36,211 nt of DNA from Deltaproteobacteria bacterium (GCA_016930835.1 JAFGGA010000078.1:1-36211), one strand, 5' to 3'. Shown: positions 16,191 through 25,118, counted from the stretch's first letter. Program-made: numbers and translations. The notes: generated by a model not told the origin, from the letters alone.

Positions 16191-17642
16191 CTAGTTCGTT
16201 TCCGACTTCTTCCATGTGTAAATACAAAACAGCATAACCAAAACACCCAGAAAAATGGAAACAATCATCACATCATGAAATGCCGGTGGTATGGCCGCCC
16301 GTTCAGCTTCAATGTGTGTGAGGTCCTTGAAAAGGAGCTCTTGTTTATAAGCATCCCATCTCGCTGCATATAATGTTCCGGTTAAGGCCATACCCACTGA
16401 GGTGCCTACCTGACGTAATGTCGCTATCAATGCCGATGCCGTACCTAATCGATTCTTGGGAACATTGCCCATCATGATGCTGTTGTTGGGGGGGCCGAAT
16501 ATACCTATCGCTATTCCTTCAAAGGCCAAGATCAGGATGATCGTTATATGAGATGTATTGAGATTAAACAAAAGAAACAACGCAAAGGTGATAGTCAGCA
16601 TAATGGCTCCGAGCGTGGTCAGATGAGCGGGCCCAATACGGTCTGAGAGCCTTCCGCTGATGGGACCTGATATCATGGAAAATACGGCTGGAACAGCCAT
16701 TATGAGCCCTACATGGGAAGGATGCATCCTGATCCCTTGAATCAGATAAAACGGCAAAATAAGAAAAAAGGGGGGTTGGGCTACAAAATATAAAAAGAGA
16801 CTCCATGACGCCCCTGAAAACACGGAATTTTTAAAAAGCTTAAGGTCAACGATGGGATCTTTCGCTCGATTTTCCACAAAAATGAAGATAATCAAAAAAA
16901 TGATACTCAGGCCGATTAAGGCCACGACCACGGGAGAGGCAAGTCCGAATTGATTGACCCTGCTGAGGCCGAACACAAAACAAAATACCATCATCGAGGA
17001 AATGAAGGAGCCCCGCAAATCAAGACGGATCTGCCCTGTAACCCTTATTTGGTCTTTGAGAAGGGTGATGGCCATTATGAAAATCATGAGACCGATGGGA
17101 ATCCTCATAAAAAAAATGGATTGCCAATTCATCCATCCCAGTAAGGCACCACCCAGCACAGGGCCGATGATGAACCCTAGAGAGACAAAGATGCTCGCCA
17201 ATCCTAATCCCTTTCCCCTTTCATTGGCTGGAAAGGCCTCCACTACGATAGCGGTGCCGGCAGACAGAGTCATGGCCGCCCCGATGGCTTGGATGATACG
17301 GAAAAAGATTAGTTGCCCAATGGTCCCAGCCAGAGAACAGGTTGCCAATCCCACACAAAAAATGAAAGAGCCACAGGCGTACATCTTTTTTCGACCGATG
17401 AGATCACCTATTTTACCAAGTACCATCAAGGAACTCGTACTCATGAGGATATAGGCCAATGTGGTCCACATGACCGTGGGTAATGTGGTATGGAAGGTTT
17501 TTGTGAGTGAAGGAAACGCGATATTGATAATGCTGAAATCCATGGTGGCCATGAGCGAACCCATGGCTACCGTGATCAGGACCTTCCATTTATAGGTGCC
17601 GTCGTCATCGGCTGATTCAATTTGAGGAGATTGGTTGTTCAT
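16191..17642 (-). CDS. MFS drug/multi-substrate transporter, DHA2 (EmrB-like) family
   Basis: A protein of about 483 residues with 14 predicted membrane segments, the hallmark of DHA2. The N-terminal part has M-D-F-S-I-I-N-I-A-F-P-S-L, the EmrB motif, and the loop signature G-K-I-G-D-L-I-G-R-K-K-M. It probably exports organic anions or drugs by proton antiport; the substrate is unknown. The start is uncertain: ATG at 17642 lacks a clear ribosome site, and a TTG at 17669 gives nine more residues. It is separated from the mutase genes by two adjoining MITE-like elements, so it may have its own promoter. Confidence 0.87.
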   Translation of the reverse strand: MNNQSPQIESADDDGTYKWKVLITVAMGSLMATMDFSIINIAFPSLTKTFHTTLPTVMWTTLAYILMSTSSLMVLGKIGDLIGRKKMYACGSFIFCVGLATCSLAGTIGQLIFFRIIQAIGAAMTLSAGTAIVVEAFPANERGKGLGLASIFVSLGFIIGPVLGGALLGWMNWQSIFFMRIPIGLMIFIMAITLLKDQIRVTGQIRLDLRGSFISSMMVFCFVFGLSRVNQFGLASPVVVALIGLSIIFLIIFIFVENRAKDPIVDLKLFKNSVFSGASWSLFLYFVAQPPFFLILPFYLIQGIRMHPSHVGLIMAVPAVFSMISGPISGRLSDRIGPAHLTTLGAIMLTITFALFLLFNLNTSHITIILILAFEGIAIGIFGPPNNSIMMGNVPKNRLGTASALIATLRQVGTSVGMALTGTLYAARWDAYKQELLFKDLTHIEAERAAIPPAFHDVMIVSIFLGVLVMLFCIYTWKKSETN

Positions 17643-17706
17643 ATGTGGATTTGGGGTTAGGAGGTTCAACCTTTACCGTTCATGATTCAATGTTTATGGT
17701 TTTAAA

Positions 17707-17737
17707 CAGGAGCAATCAGCAATCAGCAGACAGCTTT
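17707..17737. repeat. CAATCAGCAATCAGC-type repeat
   Basis: A short tandem run of AATCAGC words followed by GACAGC, directly before the MITE-like element at 17740. It belongs to the same dispersed family as 15343-15420. Confidence 0.5.
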
Positions 17738-17739
17738 TA

Positions 17740-17872
17740 TTAACGGTCTCAAAATAGCATTCACGGGTCGTCATGCTAAAAAGCCACTGGATTCCGGCCT
17801 TCGCCTGTCTGCGTGCGGGCACGCACAGGCAGGCCGGAAAGGCAGGGGTGTGGATAATGATGAGACAGTTAA
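17740..17872. mobile_element. MITE-like element family A, copy 1
   Basis: About 133 bp. The ends TTAACGGTCTCA and TGAGACAGTTAA are inverted repeats (11 of 12 pairs). A long internal hairpin is centred on CTGCGTGCGGGCACGCACAG. A second copy, highly similar throughout, is at 24934-25066. The terminal GGTCTC resembles the end of the element at 12095, so all three may share a mobilising enzyme. Confidence 0.8.
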
Positions 17873-18054
17873 TACCTGAATCTTGCACTAATCATCTACT
17901 GTGGCTTGAAGCGCCTTGACGATAAAGCTTGTTTCGTGATTTCGATCCTCACCATATAGGTAATATGCCTGCGGGTCAAAATCACTCCAACTTCGCTTTA
18001 TAATCAGGCTTTCAGCGCCTCGCTACGATTATTGGTGCAAGATTCAGGTAATAA
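17869..18054. mobile_element. Long-hairpin MITE-like element abutting family A
   Basis: CCTGAATCTTGCACTAAT (17875-17892) matches the complement of 18031-18048 at 17 of 18 positions, and the similarity extends outward through TTAATACC and GGTAATAA. Interior parts (GATAAAGC with GCTTTATAATC; GTGATTT with AAATCAC) also pair, so the whole 186 bp can fold into one imperfect hairpin. It shares its left edge with the preceding element. Confidence 0.75.
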
Positions 18055-18086
18055 ATTTAAGTGTATTGGTTTAAGCGGTCGATAAT

Positions 18087-18120
18087 GGCTGAACGCTGAA
18101 CGTTGAAAGCTGAATGCCGC
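18087..18120. repeat. GCTGAACGCTGAACG-type repeat
   Basis: A run of GCTGAA words (GGCTGAACGCTGAACGTTG...) directly after the end of the mutase epsilon gene. It is a member of the dispersed GCTGA family. Confidence 0.5.
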
Positions 18121-18122
18121 TT

Positions 18123-19565
18123 TTACACCAATACGCCTCTGCTTATGGCCAATAGATCATTGACCACTGTTTCATAGTCCATTTTTTTACCTAGATCTTT
18201 TTCCCTCTCCGTTATTTTTTCTTTGTGAAAGGCCAGTATCTCTTTGGTGAAAGGTAGATTGCCGTGGTTCAGGTATCGAACCGCGCCATGCTTGTCCTTA
18301 ATACCCATGACATGACAGGGCACCAATGGGCTTGTCGCGAAGGGATGGTCCAGAATCCCTGATTGAATAGCCTGGATTAAACCCACAGCGACATCGCCGT
18401 CACCCAATTCAATGACCCGGTCCAAAATCATCCGCGTCTCCATCTCGGACATTTGGGATTCGATCTCGAGGTTTTTCGGATCGACCTGAATGGCTTGACC
18501 TTTAAAAAAATCAACGATTACCTTGGCCGAGCGAAATGTGATGGCGATATCTTCCTTGGTCGGTATGGTCATGGCCTCGGATACGGTACGAATATCGTTT
18601 ATCTGAGCACCGCATAGTTTGGCAACAATGGAGTTAAAAGCGATGGCGGCAAAGGCCGAACCCAGTTCCACAGGATACCCCACCAGTGATAGGCCGGTTG
18701 TAAGAATGGTGACAACATCCTTGTGGCCGAATCGGTCAAGATACTCCCGTGAGAGTTTCTGTAGGGTACGCGCGCTTCCAACATCTTGGGCCAGATTGCC
18801 TTGCGCCGTGAAATGCAACATAACATGCTTGACACCTTGCTCGGCCATCATCAGCATTTGTGTCAACAAGGCGGTCATGACCAAACTGGACGGAATTCCT
18901 CCGCCGTACATGCCCTGGCAGGCCGGGGTAATGGGAACCCCGTGTTCTTCATAATAGCCGATTAGCCGATGAACATATTGGTGATTTCTAAGAACCGTTT
19001 CGGGCGGCAACTTGCTGTTCATGTTCCAAAAATTGTATAACCCGTCACCTGAACAGCCCGTATGGCCCCCGGCCAAGCTGATTTCATCAATTAACCGCGG
19101 ATCAGCTGCCCCGTATCGTGTCCCTACTGGTAGGTCCACGGACTCAATAATCTTGCGGATTCCATTTACCCCATGATGCACCACTGGTAAACCGTTTAGG
19201 CGAGATTGACCGGTCTCCATGCTTTCCCGCAGTCCTTTTTCCACCACGTCATATTTATGGACACGCGTAAAGCTATCCACCGAAGTCGCCAGCAATTCAG
19301 CCTGTCCCTCATCCTGGACATATCGAAGCAGTTCGATTTGTTGTTCCAGCGTGGTCTTACCCATGCCAGTGATGGCAAAGGTCTCAGACCGATTTCTGGG
19401 ATCAAGCATCTTTTTTGCCCATACCTTATGGGGGGGCAGATTTTTATGGAACGTAATGGCTTCGTCCAGGTCTACTTCTTTGCCGGTGGGCCATTCGGAA
19501 AGAACCTGTTCGCGCTCCTGAAAAAACACATCTTCCTCTATTTTTTTATTTCGAATATCAATCAT
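18123..19565 (-). CDS. Glutamate mutase epsilon-like subunit, paralog 1 (altered active site)
   Basis: A 480-residue TIM-barrel protein clearly homologous along its length to the epsilon (catalytic) subunit of B12-dependent glutamate (methylaspartate) mutase: W-P-T-G-K-E-V-D-L near the start, I-E-L-L-R-Y-V-Q-D-E-G, L-A-G-G-H-T, A-E-Q-G-V-K-H-V, and R-Y-L-N-H-G-N-L-P-F-T-K-E-I near the end. By my recollection of the clostridial enzyme, Arg100 and Arg149 are kept (R101, R150). Arg66 is Gly67, Glu171 (amino-group ligand) is Ser172, Tyr177 is Asn178 and Tyr181 is Met182. The fold and B12 chemistry are probably retained but the substrate is probably not glutamate. It lies 176 nt after the sigma subunit gene; AAGGAAAT precedes the ATG. 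Confidence 0.85.
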   Translation of the reverse strand: MIDIRNKKIEEDVFFQEREQVLSEWPTGKEVDLDEAITFHKNLPPHKVWAKKMLDPRNRSETFAITGMGKTTLEQQIELLRYVQDEGQAELLATSVDSFTRVHKYDVVEKGLRESMETGQSRLNGLPVVHHGVNGIRKIIESVDLPVGTRYGAADPRLIDEISLAGGHTGCSGDGLYNFWNMNSKLPPETVLRNHQYVHRLIGYYEEHGVPITPACQGMYGGGIPSSLVMTALLTQMLMMAEQGVKHVMLHFTAQGNLAQDVGSARTLQKLSREYLDRFGHKDVVTILTTGLSLVGYPVELGSAFAAIAFNSIVAKLCGAQINDIRTVSEAMTIPTKEDIAITFRSAKVIVDFFKGQAIQVDPKNLEIESQMSEMETRMILDRVIELGDGDVAVGLIQAIQSGILDHPFATSPLVPCHVMGIKDKHGAVRYLNHGNLPFTKEILAFHKEKITEREKDLGKKMDYETVVNDLLAISRGVLV

Positions 19566-19741
19566 ATTATTTCCTTTCCCTGAATTTAGCTTTTCGACAT
19601 TTCCCGGCGATAAAGACGAATCGAGGTATCTTTATATAGAAAACCAGGCCGGGAGCCTTTGCTACCCGAGGCAATCTTGGAATGCATAAAAATAAGGATG
19701 CCATGAATCGATGGGCATGGTTTCAATGCAAAAATGTTCAA

Positions 19742-20173
19742 TTACTTTTTTGATGCTAAATCCGCTTCCAAATCCTTTATGATTTGGGGAGGCAATACGC
19801 CAGGGGGATATACGCGGTTGAAGCCCATATCCATGAAGGTCTTTTCCACATCCTCCCATGCGGTTTTTCCGATCATCAATTGGCCTCCCAGATACAGGCG
19901 GATATCGTTTAAGCCCGCCTCAATGCATTTCTCCCGAAGCCCGGGGGCCAGGATCTGGGCGTGCCCGCTTAGGGAAGAAACCAGAATCGCATCGGCATTG
20001 GTCTCGGTTGCGGCATCGATAAATTCTTCCTGTGATACCTGTACGCCGAGTGCAACGACTTTAAAGCCTGCCTCACGCAGGGCGTGCTCTAAAATCCGAA
20101 TGCCAACCACATGCACATCATCGCCGATAACGCCTGTCACCATTGTGCCTTTTGTTTCATTTTCATCTGTCAT
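19742..20173 (-). CDS. B12-binding sigma subunit of a glutamate mutase-type enzyme
   Basis: A 143-residue Rossmann-like cobalamin-binding protein. The base-off/His-on motif D-x-H-x-x-G is present as D19-V-H21-V-V-G24, followed by L-G-V-Q-V-S-Q-E-E-F, S-S-L-S-G-H and Y-L-G-G-Q-L, all typical of GlmS/MutS. It carries adenosylcobalamin into the active site of an epsilon subunit. It lies between two epsilon-like genes, so one B12 carrier may serve both, or the three may form a heteromeric enzyme. GGAGG lies 8 nt before the ATG. No reactivating-factor gene (GlmL) is present in the window. Confidence 0.9.
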   Translation of the reverse strand: MTDENETKGTMVTGVIGDDVHVVGIRILEHALREAGFKVVALGVQVSQEEFIDAATETNADAILVSSLSGHAQILAPGLREKCIEAGLNDIRLYLGGQLMIGKTAWEDVEKTFMDMGFNRVYPPGVLPPQIIKDLEADLASKK

Positions 20174-20362
20174 GAAATATTCCTCCGAGTGAAAAATGGG
20201 TTAAATAATTTGTTCATCATTAAGGATCATCTTCTCATAAATCACCCTTCCCCGCGCGGGGGGAGTTAGGGGCAGGGGATTTGGGGTATTTCAGGATGGA
20301 CACTGCTGAATGGAAGATGATTTAAAACATGTCAAATAATGATCTCCACAAAACCGACTTCA

Positions 20363-21808
20363 CTATTTCGCCACCAAGTCCCCTTGGCTGATGGAAAAAA
20401 GATCCTGCACCACGGATCCATAATCCACCGGCCGGCCCTGCGCTTTTTCCCTCTGGGCTATCTTTTCCTGGTTGTATGAAATGATCTCATTCGTAAATGG
20501 AAGGTTTCCATGCTTTAGATAACGCACCGCGCCCTCATGGTCCCTTACGGCCATCACACGTCCGGCCACGTATTTGGTGGTGGCAAACGGGTTATCCAGG
20601 ACACCTGCCTCCACGGCCCGGACCATGCCCACAGCCGCATCCCCGTTTCCCATTTCCAGTGCCCGGTCCACAATGGCCCGGGTCTCCGCTTCCAACATCT
20701 TTATCTCCAGGTCCAATGTGCCAGGGTTGAGCTTCAGGTTTTGATCCTTTAATAATTGTATCACTTTTTTACCTGCCCGGATACTGGCCGCATTGCTCTC
20801 CTTGGTGGGGATGGTGATGGCCTCCTCGATGGTCTTGACGGTGGCTATTTGAGATTTGGATAACACACCCACCACCACACCCAGGCAGAGCACGGAAAAG
20901 GCCTCTGCCGGATCAGCGGGGAATTGTCCACTCCAGGGACCGGCATTGCCGGTTACGAATACGTCAGTATAACCCATGCGGTTCAGATATTCCTCCCCAA
21001 GTCTGGTGAGCACGATGTTGGCGGCCACATCCTGGATCATGTGACCCTGAAGTTGAACACTGAGGGTGATGTTTTTGGTTCCTTGCTCAGCCGCGATCAG
21101 GGCATCCAATATGGCCCCTGCGAATATCACGCTGAAAGGACACAATATGGTGAAACCACCTGCGATAGCGCTCACGATGGGCACTCCGGCCTCTTCATAG
21201 AGCCCAATGAGCCGGAACATATATTGATGATTTCGGATGGAAGTTTCAACGGGCAAATCCCTGCTATAGTGCCAAAACGACATCATGGGCGAACTGGATG
21301 TGCATGTATGTCCTCCGGCCAGGCCGATCTCAAGGATAAATCGCCAATCCGGCGCATTACCCCTTATGCTCACAGGTAAATCCAGGGCATTTATCAATTT
21401 TCGAACGGCGGCCACGCCGTGATTAACCATCGGAAATCCATTAAGATGCCATTTGCCGGTCTTCAATCCTGCCTGAAGCTCCCGCTCCGCGGCCTCAAAT
21501 CGTGAGGTTCGAGTGAAGCTATCGACCATGGACCCCAGGAGGTCGGTCCCCCCTTCATCCTGTAAATATTTTAGATACTGGATGTGTTCATCCAAGGCAG
21601 GCACACCTGAGTCGGTCCGTATTAAGATGGCTCCGGTCTCCTTTGCCCAAGACAATTTTTTGGCAAAATTCTTCTGTGGAGGCATGCTTTTATGAAATGC
21701 AAAGGCATCTTCCAGATCGACATCCTTTCCGGTAGTCCACTGTGCAAGTACCTCTTTTCGTTCCCGTTGAAATTCATCATCACTGAGCTTCTTATTTTGG
21801 ATATTCAT
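20363..21808 (-). CDS. Glutamate mutase epsilon-like subunit, paralog 2 (altered active site)
   Basis: A 481-residue homolog of the protein at 18123 and of glutamate mutase epsilon. The start at 21808 is preferred over 21814 because AGGGG then lies 6 nt upstream, and with it the residue numbers equal those of the clostridial enzyme as I recall it. Arg100, Arg149 and Tyr181 are kept, while Arg66 is Asp, Glu171 is Ser and Tyr177 is Ser. Conserved regions include L-D-E-H-I-Q-Y-L-K-Y-L-Q-D-E-G, A-E-Q-G-T-K-N-I-T and R-Y-L-K-H-G-N-L-P-F-T-N-E-I. It begins at the stop of the MFS gene and precedes the sigma gene, so the transporter probably belongs to the same pathway. Either epsilon-like protein could be catalytic; together they look like a diverged pair. 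Confidence 0.87.
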   Translation of the reverse strand: MNIQNKKLSDDEFQRERKEVLAQWTTGKDVDLEDAFAFHKSMPPQKNFAKKLSWAKETGAILIRTDSGVPALDEHIQYLKYLQDEGGTDLLGSMVDSFTRTSRFEAAERELQAGLKTGKWHLNGFPMVNHGVAAVRKLINALDLPVSIRGNAPDWRFILEIGLAGGHTCTSSSPMMSFWHYSRDLPVETSIRNHQYMFRLIGLYEEAGVPIVSAIAGGFTILCPFSVIFAGAILDALIAAEQGTKNITLSVQLQGHMIQDVAANIVLTRLGEEYLNRMGYTDVFVTGNAGPWSGQFPADPAEAFSVLCLGVVVGVLSKSQIATVKTIEEAITIPTKESNAASIRAGKKVIQLLKDQNLKLNPGTLDLEIKMLEAETRAIVDRALEMGNGDAAVGMVRAVEAGVLDNPFATTKYVAGRVMAVRDHEGAVRYLKHGNLPFTNEIISYNQEKIAQREKAQGRPVDYGSVVQDLFSISQGDLVAK

Positions 21809-21810
21809 AA

Positions 21811-22977
21811 TCATCCCCTGGTTTGTATATCTTGATATCGCATTGAGTAGATTTTAATCATGATAAATCCCACAAAAAACCCTACCCCCGCTGTGGCAAA
21901 GATCGCCGGGAATCCCAATGCCTTGCCTATTTGTCCCAAGATAATGGAACCTGCAAAGCTGCCCAGGTCTAGTGCGCCTGTAATGGTGGCCATGATCCTT
22001 GCGCGTAGGTTGGTTGGTTCATTCCGGACGGCCATGGTATTCAAGGAGGGGTAAAGCATCCCCTGTGAGGAACCGGATATTAAGCCGGCCACCAGAAGAT
22101 ACACCATGCTGTTCATAAATAAAAGGAAAATCAGTCCGAATCCGCCTACAATCAATGCATAGGGGGCCACGCGGTCTTCTCCCACCCTGTCTATGAATTT
22201 TCCGCCCACAAGGCGCAAGGCCGTTGCCGACGCGGAGTATGCGATAAAATAGGTGGAGACCAATGCAATCCCGCGACTCTGGGCAAAAAGCGAGATAAAC
22301 CCGCTGGTACTGGCAAGGCCCATGCCCAGAATGAACATCAGGACCGTGACCGTAAAGATTTTTGGTCGTTTTAACAGTGCCATGTACGATCCCGCCCCGG
22401 AACCTCTGCCCACCACATGGGATTCGGGTAAAAATAACAGTAAAAAGGCGCCGATGGCGGGAAGACCCGCTGCCGCCAAAAAGTAGGCCGAAAATCCCCA
22501 CTGATCGATGAAAAATTCGGCCATCACCGGTCCCACCGCAAAGCCTATGAGAGAGAAGGCTCCGAATATGCCGACGCCTTCATTCATGCGTTTCCCGGGA
22601 ATAATATCCATTACATAGGTAAATCCGGCTGTAAATGTGAATCCGCCGCTGATACCATGGATCATGCGGATCAAGAGAAGGGGCCAAAAAAAATCCCTCA
22701 GGGCTCCGGTAAAACCTATGCAAGACAGGGTTGTCCCGATCATGGTCAAATTGGCAAGGAAGTAGGACCGCTTCCGACCCAGACGGTCGATGATTTCGGA
22801 TATCAGGGGCCGGGAGAGCACCGATGCCAAAAAAGAAGCGCTCATAATATAGCCGATATCGACCGTTGTACCGCCCCGATCCGCAATAAATAAAGGGAAA
22901 AGGAAGAAAGCGCCGGCATTACAGGCGGTTAAAAAGCCGGCCAGGGATATGGTAAAGAATTGAGGGGTATAGAGCAT
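21811..22977 (-). CDS. MFS transporter linked to the B12 mutase genes
   Basis: A 388-residue protein with about 12 membrane segments and the MFS motif E-I-I-D-R-L-G-R-K-R-S between segments 2 and 3; a related G-K-F-I-D-R-V-G-E-D-R occurs in the second half. Its stop codon overlaps or abuts the start of the second mutase epsilon-like gene, so the two are translationally coupled. That makes it the best candidate for import of the mutase substrate or export of its product. The ribosome site (GGA) is weak. The substrate cannot be inferred from the sequence. Confidence 0.88.
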   Translation of the reverse strand: MLYTPQFFTISLAGFLTACNAGAFFLFPLFIADRGGTTVDIGYIMSASFLASVLSRPLISEIIDRLGRKRSYFLANLTMIGTTLSCIGFTGALRDFFWPLLLIRMIHGISGGFTFTAGFTYVMDIIPGKRMNEGVGIFGAFSLIGFAVGPVMAEFFIDQWGFSAYFLAAAGLPAIGAFLLLFLPESHVVGRGSGAGSYMALLKRPKIFTVTVLMFILGMGLASTSGFISLFAQSRGIALVSTYFIAYSASATALRLVGGKFIDRVGEDRVAPYALIVGGFGLIFLLFMNSMVYLLVAGLISGSSQGMLYPSLNTMAVRNEPTNLRARIMATITGALDLGSFAGSIILGQIGKALGFPAIFATAGVGFFVGFIMIKIYSMRYQDIQTRG

Positions 22978-23323
22978 ATCATTCCGTTATTCATGGGACC
23001 ACACTCTGATGACAATACATTGTTCATGATTGAGTTCAGGTCTTTTCAAGAAAAAGCGCAAGGCGCATGGCGCAGGGCACAAGTTTAAAAAGATATTTTA
23101 TAAGTTCCCATCCGAACGCGCCTTGGTGGTCATAGGAAGGATGGAAATCCGAAAATAACAAGTGATGGATGAATGTGAATACGAGTCGAAACGAGTTGGT
23201 TGAAATATGTCAATATTTATTCAGACCAATGTCGCGTGTGTCTGGAGGATCAGCATGAGCTATTATTTTGAATAAAGGAATATATGGAAAATTGGTGGGT
23301 GGTGTCAAGTGTTGATACTTAAA

Positions 23324-23363
23324 ACCAGCAACCAGCGATCAGCGATCAGGAGTCAGCCAATGC
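23324..23363. repeat. CAGCGATCAGCGATCAGG-type repeat
   Basis: CCAGCAACCAGCGATCAGCG and the adjoining bases are tandem CAGCGAT words in the gap upstream of the MFS gene. Same family as 15343. Confidence 0.6.
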
Positions 23364-23692
23364 TTTTTAAAATCAGCGGTGGGCTATCAGCCGCAATACT
23401 CTCCTCCCCCGATGGGAGAAGCAAGGGGAGGGTGAAAATGCTGCTGGATATCCTGGTTTTAAAAAAATAGGATGTAGGTTTATTGACAAAATGGGTTTTT
23501 TTAATGTAAATTTTGAATACTTTTTAGAGTTAAAAGATATGTTTAACAAAAGTAAAGGACCAATAATGCCGATCCTAAAAAGAATTATTTCCGAAAAGAC
23601 TATTATGGTGGGCTGCCAAAGGATGAGGCAAAGAAGCGATCTGAGATAATAGAATGACTCCATCCAAAATTTCACATTTCTGGATAGAGTTT

Positions 23693-23773
23693 TCAGCGGC
23701 CAGCAATCAGTTTTGAGTCAATGACATATTTCTAAAGACTTAAGCTGACAGCTGATCGTTGATGGCTGATAGC
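23693..23773. repeat. Inverted pair of CAGC/GCTG repeats
   Basis: CAGCGGCCAGCAATCAG on the left and CTGACAGCTGATCGTTGATG on the right form a loose palindrome of about 80 bp in the gap before the DUF3795 gene. Confidence 0.6.
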
Positions 23774-23865
23774 ACGGGTCAAAAGCAGTCATTTTTAAGT
23801 GAGCGTAACAAACACCCAAATGATTGACCAGTGAGGCATAGATTTAGAAAACGAAAGGAGAATCG

Positions 23866-24282
23866 ATGGACTACCTTCAAATGACCGCCCCTTGTGGATT
23901 GGATTGTTTTAATTGTCGGGTCTATTTGGCAAAGGATAATGAGGAATTAAGGGCCGGTATGGCCAAATATTTCAACATCCCCATCGAACAGGCTTTTTGT
24001 GATGGATGTCGCAGTGAAAACGGCACTATCGGGTGTCTCGGCATGACCGAGCCGTGTAATGTCTATAAATGTGTTACAAAAAAGAAGCTCCGATTTTGTT
24101 TTGAATGCTCCGAGTTCCCATGTGACCATCTTCATCCCTATGCTGATCTCGCGTCACAAAGGCCCCATAATACCAAGGTCTTTAACTTGTGCCTTATTAA
24201 AAAAATGGACCTGGAGTCATGGGCCGAGAGCAAGGCGAAGAAGGTTAGTGATACTTATTTTAAAGGGACGTTTAAGTTGTAA
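23866..24282 (+). CDS. DUF3795 cysteine-rich protein
   Basis: A 138-residue protein with twelve or more cysteines in the DUF3795 arrangement: A-P-C-G-L-D-C-F-N-C near the start, F-C-D-G-C-R, I-G-C-L-G, C-N-V-Y-K-C and F-C-F-E-C-S-E-F-P-C. Such proteins are common in anaerobes and probably bind zinc or an iron-sulfur cluster; no activity is established. No signal peptide. AAAGGAG before the ATG gives a clear start. The lipocalin gene follows after 59 nt on the same strand. Confidence 0.87.
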   Translation: MDYLQMTAPCGLDCFNCRVYLAKDNEELRAGMAKYFNIPIEQAFCDGCRSENGTIGCLGMTEPCNVYKCVTKKKLRFCFECSEFPCDHLHPYADLASQRPHNTKVFNLCLIKKMDLESWAESKAKKVSDTYFKGTFKL

Positions 24283-24341
24283 AAATATGATCCATGCAAA
24301 AAGGCGGATCATTGTTTCAATCCGGCGGGAGCCTTAAAACA

Positions 24342-24863
24342 ATGAATAGAAATTTGAGGAAAATAATACTCCTCGTTCTTATTGGTCTGGGTGGTTGCCT
24401 GGGTGTACCTGAGGGCGTGCTGCCTATAGATGGATTTGAAATCAACAGGTACCTGGGGACCTGGTATGAGATCGCGAGATTGGATCATCCATTTGAGAGG
24501 GGCCTTGAAAAGGTGTCGGCGAATTATAGCCTGATGGACAATGGTGGCATTAAGGTTGTTAACAGGGGATATGACCCAAAAAAAGGGAAATGGAACGAGG
24601 CCGTGGGAAAGGCGTATTTTGTGGATGAACCCGATGTGGGAAAATTAAAGGTTTCGTTCTTCGGTCCCTTTTATGGAAGCTACAACATCATCGAGCTGGA
24701 CAAAAAAGACTATCAATACGCACTCGTCTGCGGTCCTGATAGATCCTATCTTTGGATACTGGCGCGAGATGTTAATATTGCGGATGAAATCATCCAGAGA
24801 TTAGCGACCAAGGCCAATTCGTTGGGATTTGATACGGATCAACTGATATTTGTGGAACATTAA
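24342..24863 (+). CDS. blc: Outer-membrane lipocalin (Blc family)
   Basis: A protein of about 173 residues with a lipoprotein signal peptide ending in L-I-G-L-G-G-C and the lipocalin first motif Y-L-G-T-W-Y-E-I-A-R, followed by F-E-R-G-L, N-R-G-Y-D and, near the end, the third motif Y-L-W-I-L-A-R. Bacterial lipocalins of this type bind fatty acids or lysophospholipids at the inner face of the outer membrane. The ATG at 24342 is chosen because GGGAG lies upstream and it places the signal peptide at the N-terminus; a longer frame from 24294 adds 16 unlikely residues. Confidence 0.9.
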   Translation: MNRNLRKIILLVLIGLGGCLGVPEGVLPIDGFEINRYLGTWYEIARLDHPFERGLEKVSANYSLMDNGGIKVVNRGYDPKKGKWNEAVGKAYFVDEPDVGKLKVSFFGPFYGSYNIIELDKKDYQYALVCGPDRSYLWILARDVNIADEIIQRLATKANSLGFDTDQLIFVEH

Positions 24864-24933
24864 TCGAGACAATTTATGGTGTTCTACGTGAGGAATAAAT
24901 ATGATACCAGTCTCGTCCCCAACGGCCAAATTA

Positions 24934-25066
24934 TTAACGGTCTCAAAATAGTATTAACGGTTCGTCATGCTGAAAAGCCACTGGATTCCGGCCTTCGCCT
25001 GTCTGCGTGCGGTCACGCACAGGCAGGCCGGAATGACGGAGGTGTGGACAATGATGAGACGTCTAA
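24934..25066. mobile_element. MITE-like element family A, copy 2
   Basis: Nearly identical to the element at 17740-17872, including GGTCTCAAAATAG at the left end, the central hairpin around CTGCGTGCGGTCACGCACAG, and ATGATGAGAC at the right. The terminal repeats are less perfect here. It lies in the gap after the lipocalin gene. Confidence 0.8.
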
Positions 25067-25118
25067 TAAATGAATCCATCGATCAACATGGCCCTGAACA
25101 TTGATTATTCATATCATT

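Larger units (their letters stand above)
22978..23865. other. Long intergenic region, divergent promoters expected, repeats
   Basis: No convincing gene in 888 nt between divergent transcription units. GCTGATC-type repeats lie at 23324-23363 and 23693-23773. A TTGACA at about 23483 with an AT-rich stretch 17 nt on could be a promoter, followed by a possible 27-codon ORF from 23566 that has little support. A G-rich run at 23400-23440 resembles one at 20250-20290 (CCCC/GGGG words with AGGGG). Confidence 0.4.

Noticed and set aside
22978-23300. Cobalamin riboswitch upstream of the mutase operon
   Set aside because: No B12-box-like sequence was found on the transcribed strand.
23373-23675. Minus-strand ORF of 100 codons
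   Set aside because: AT-rich repetitive gap, no family, no ribosome site.
15343-23773. CRISPR array from the GCTGA/CAGCGAT repeats
   Set aside because: Words are short and degenerate, with no uniform spacers and no cas gene nearby.
24876-25073. Plus-strand ORF of 65 codons after the lipocalin gene
   Set aside because: Most of it is the family A MITE; no ribosome site.
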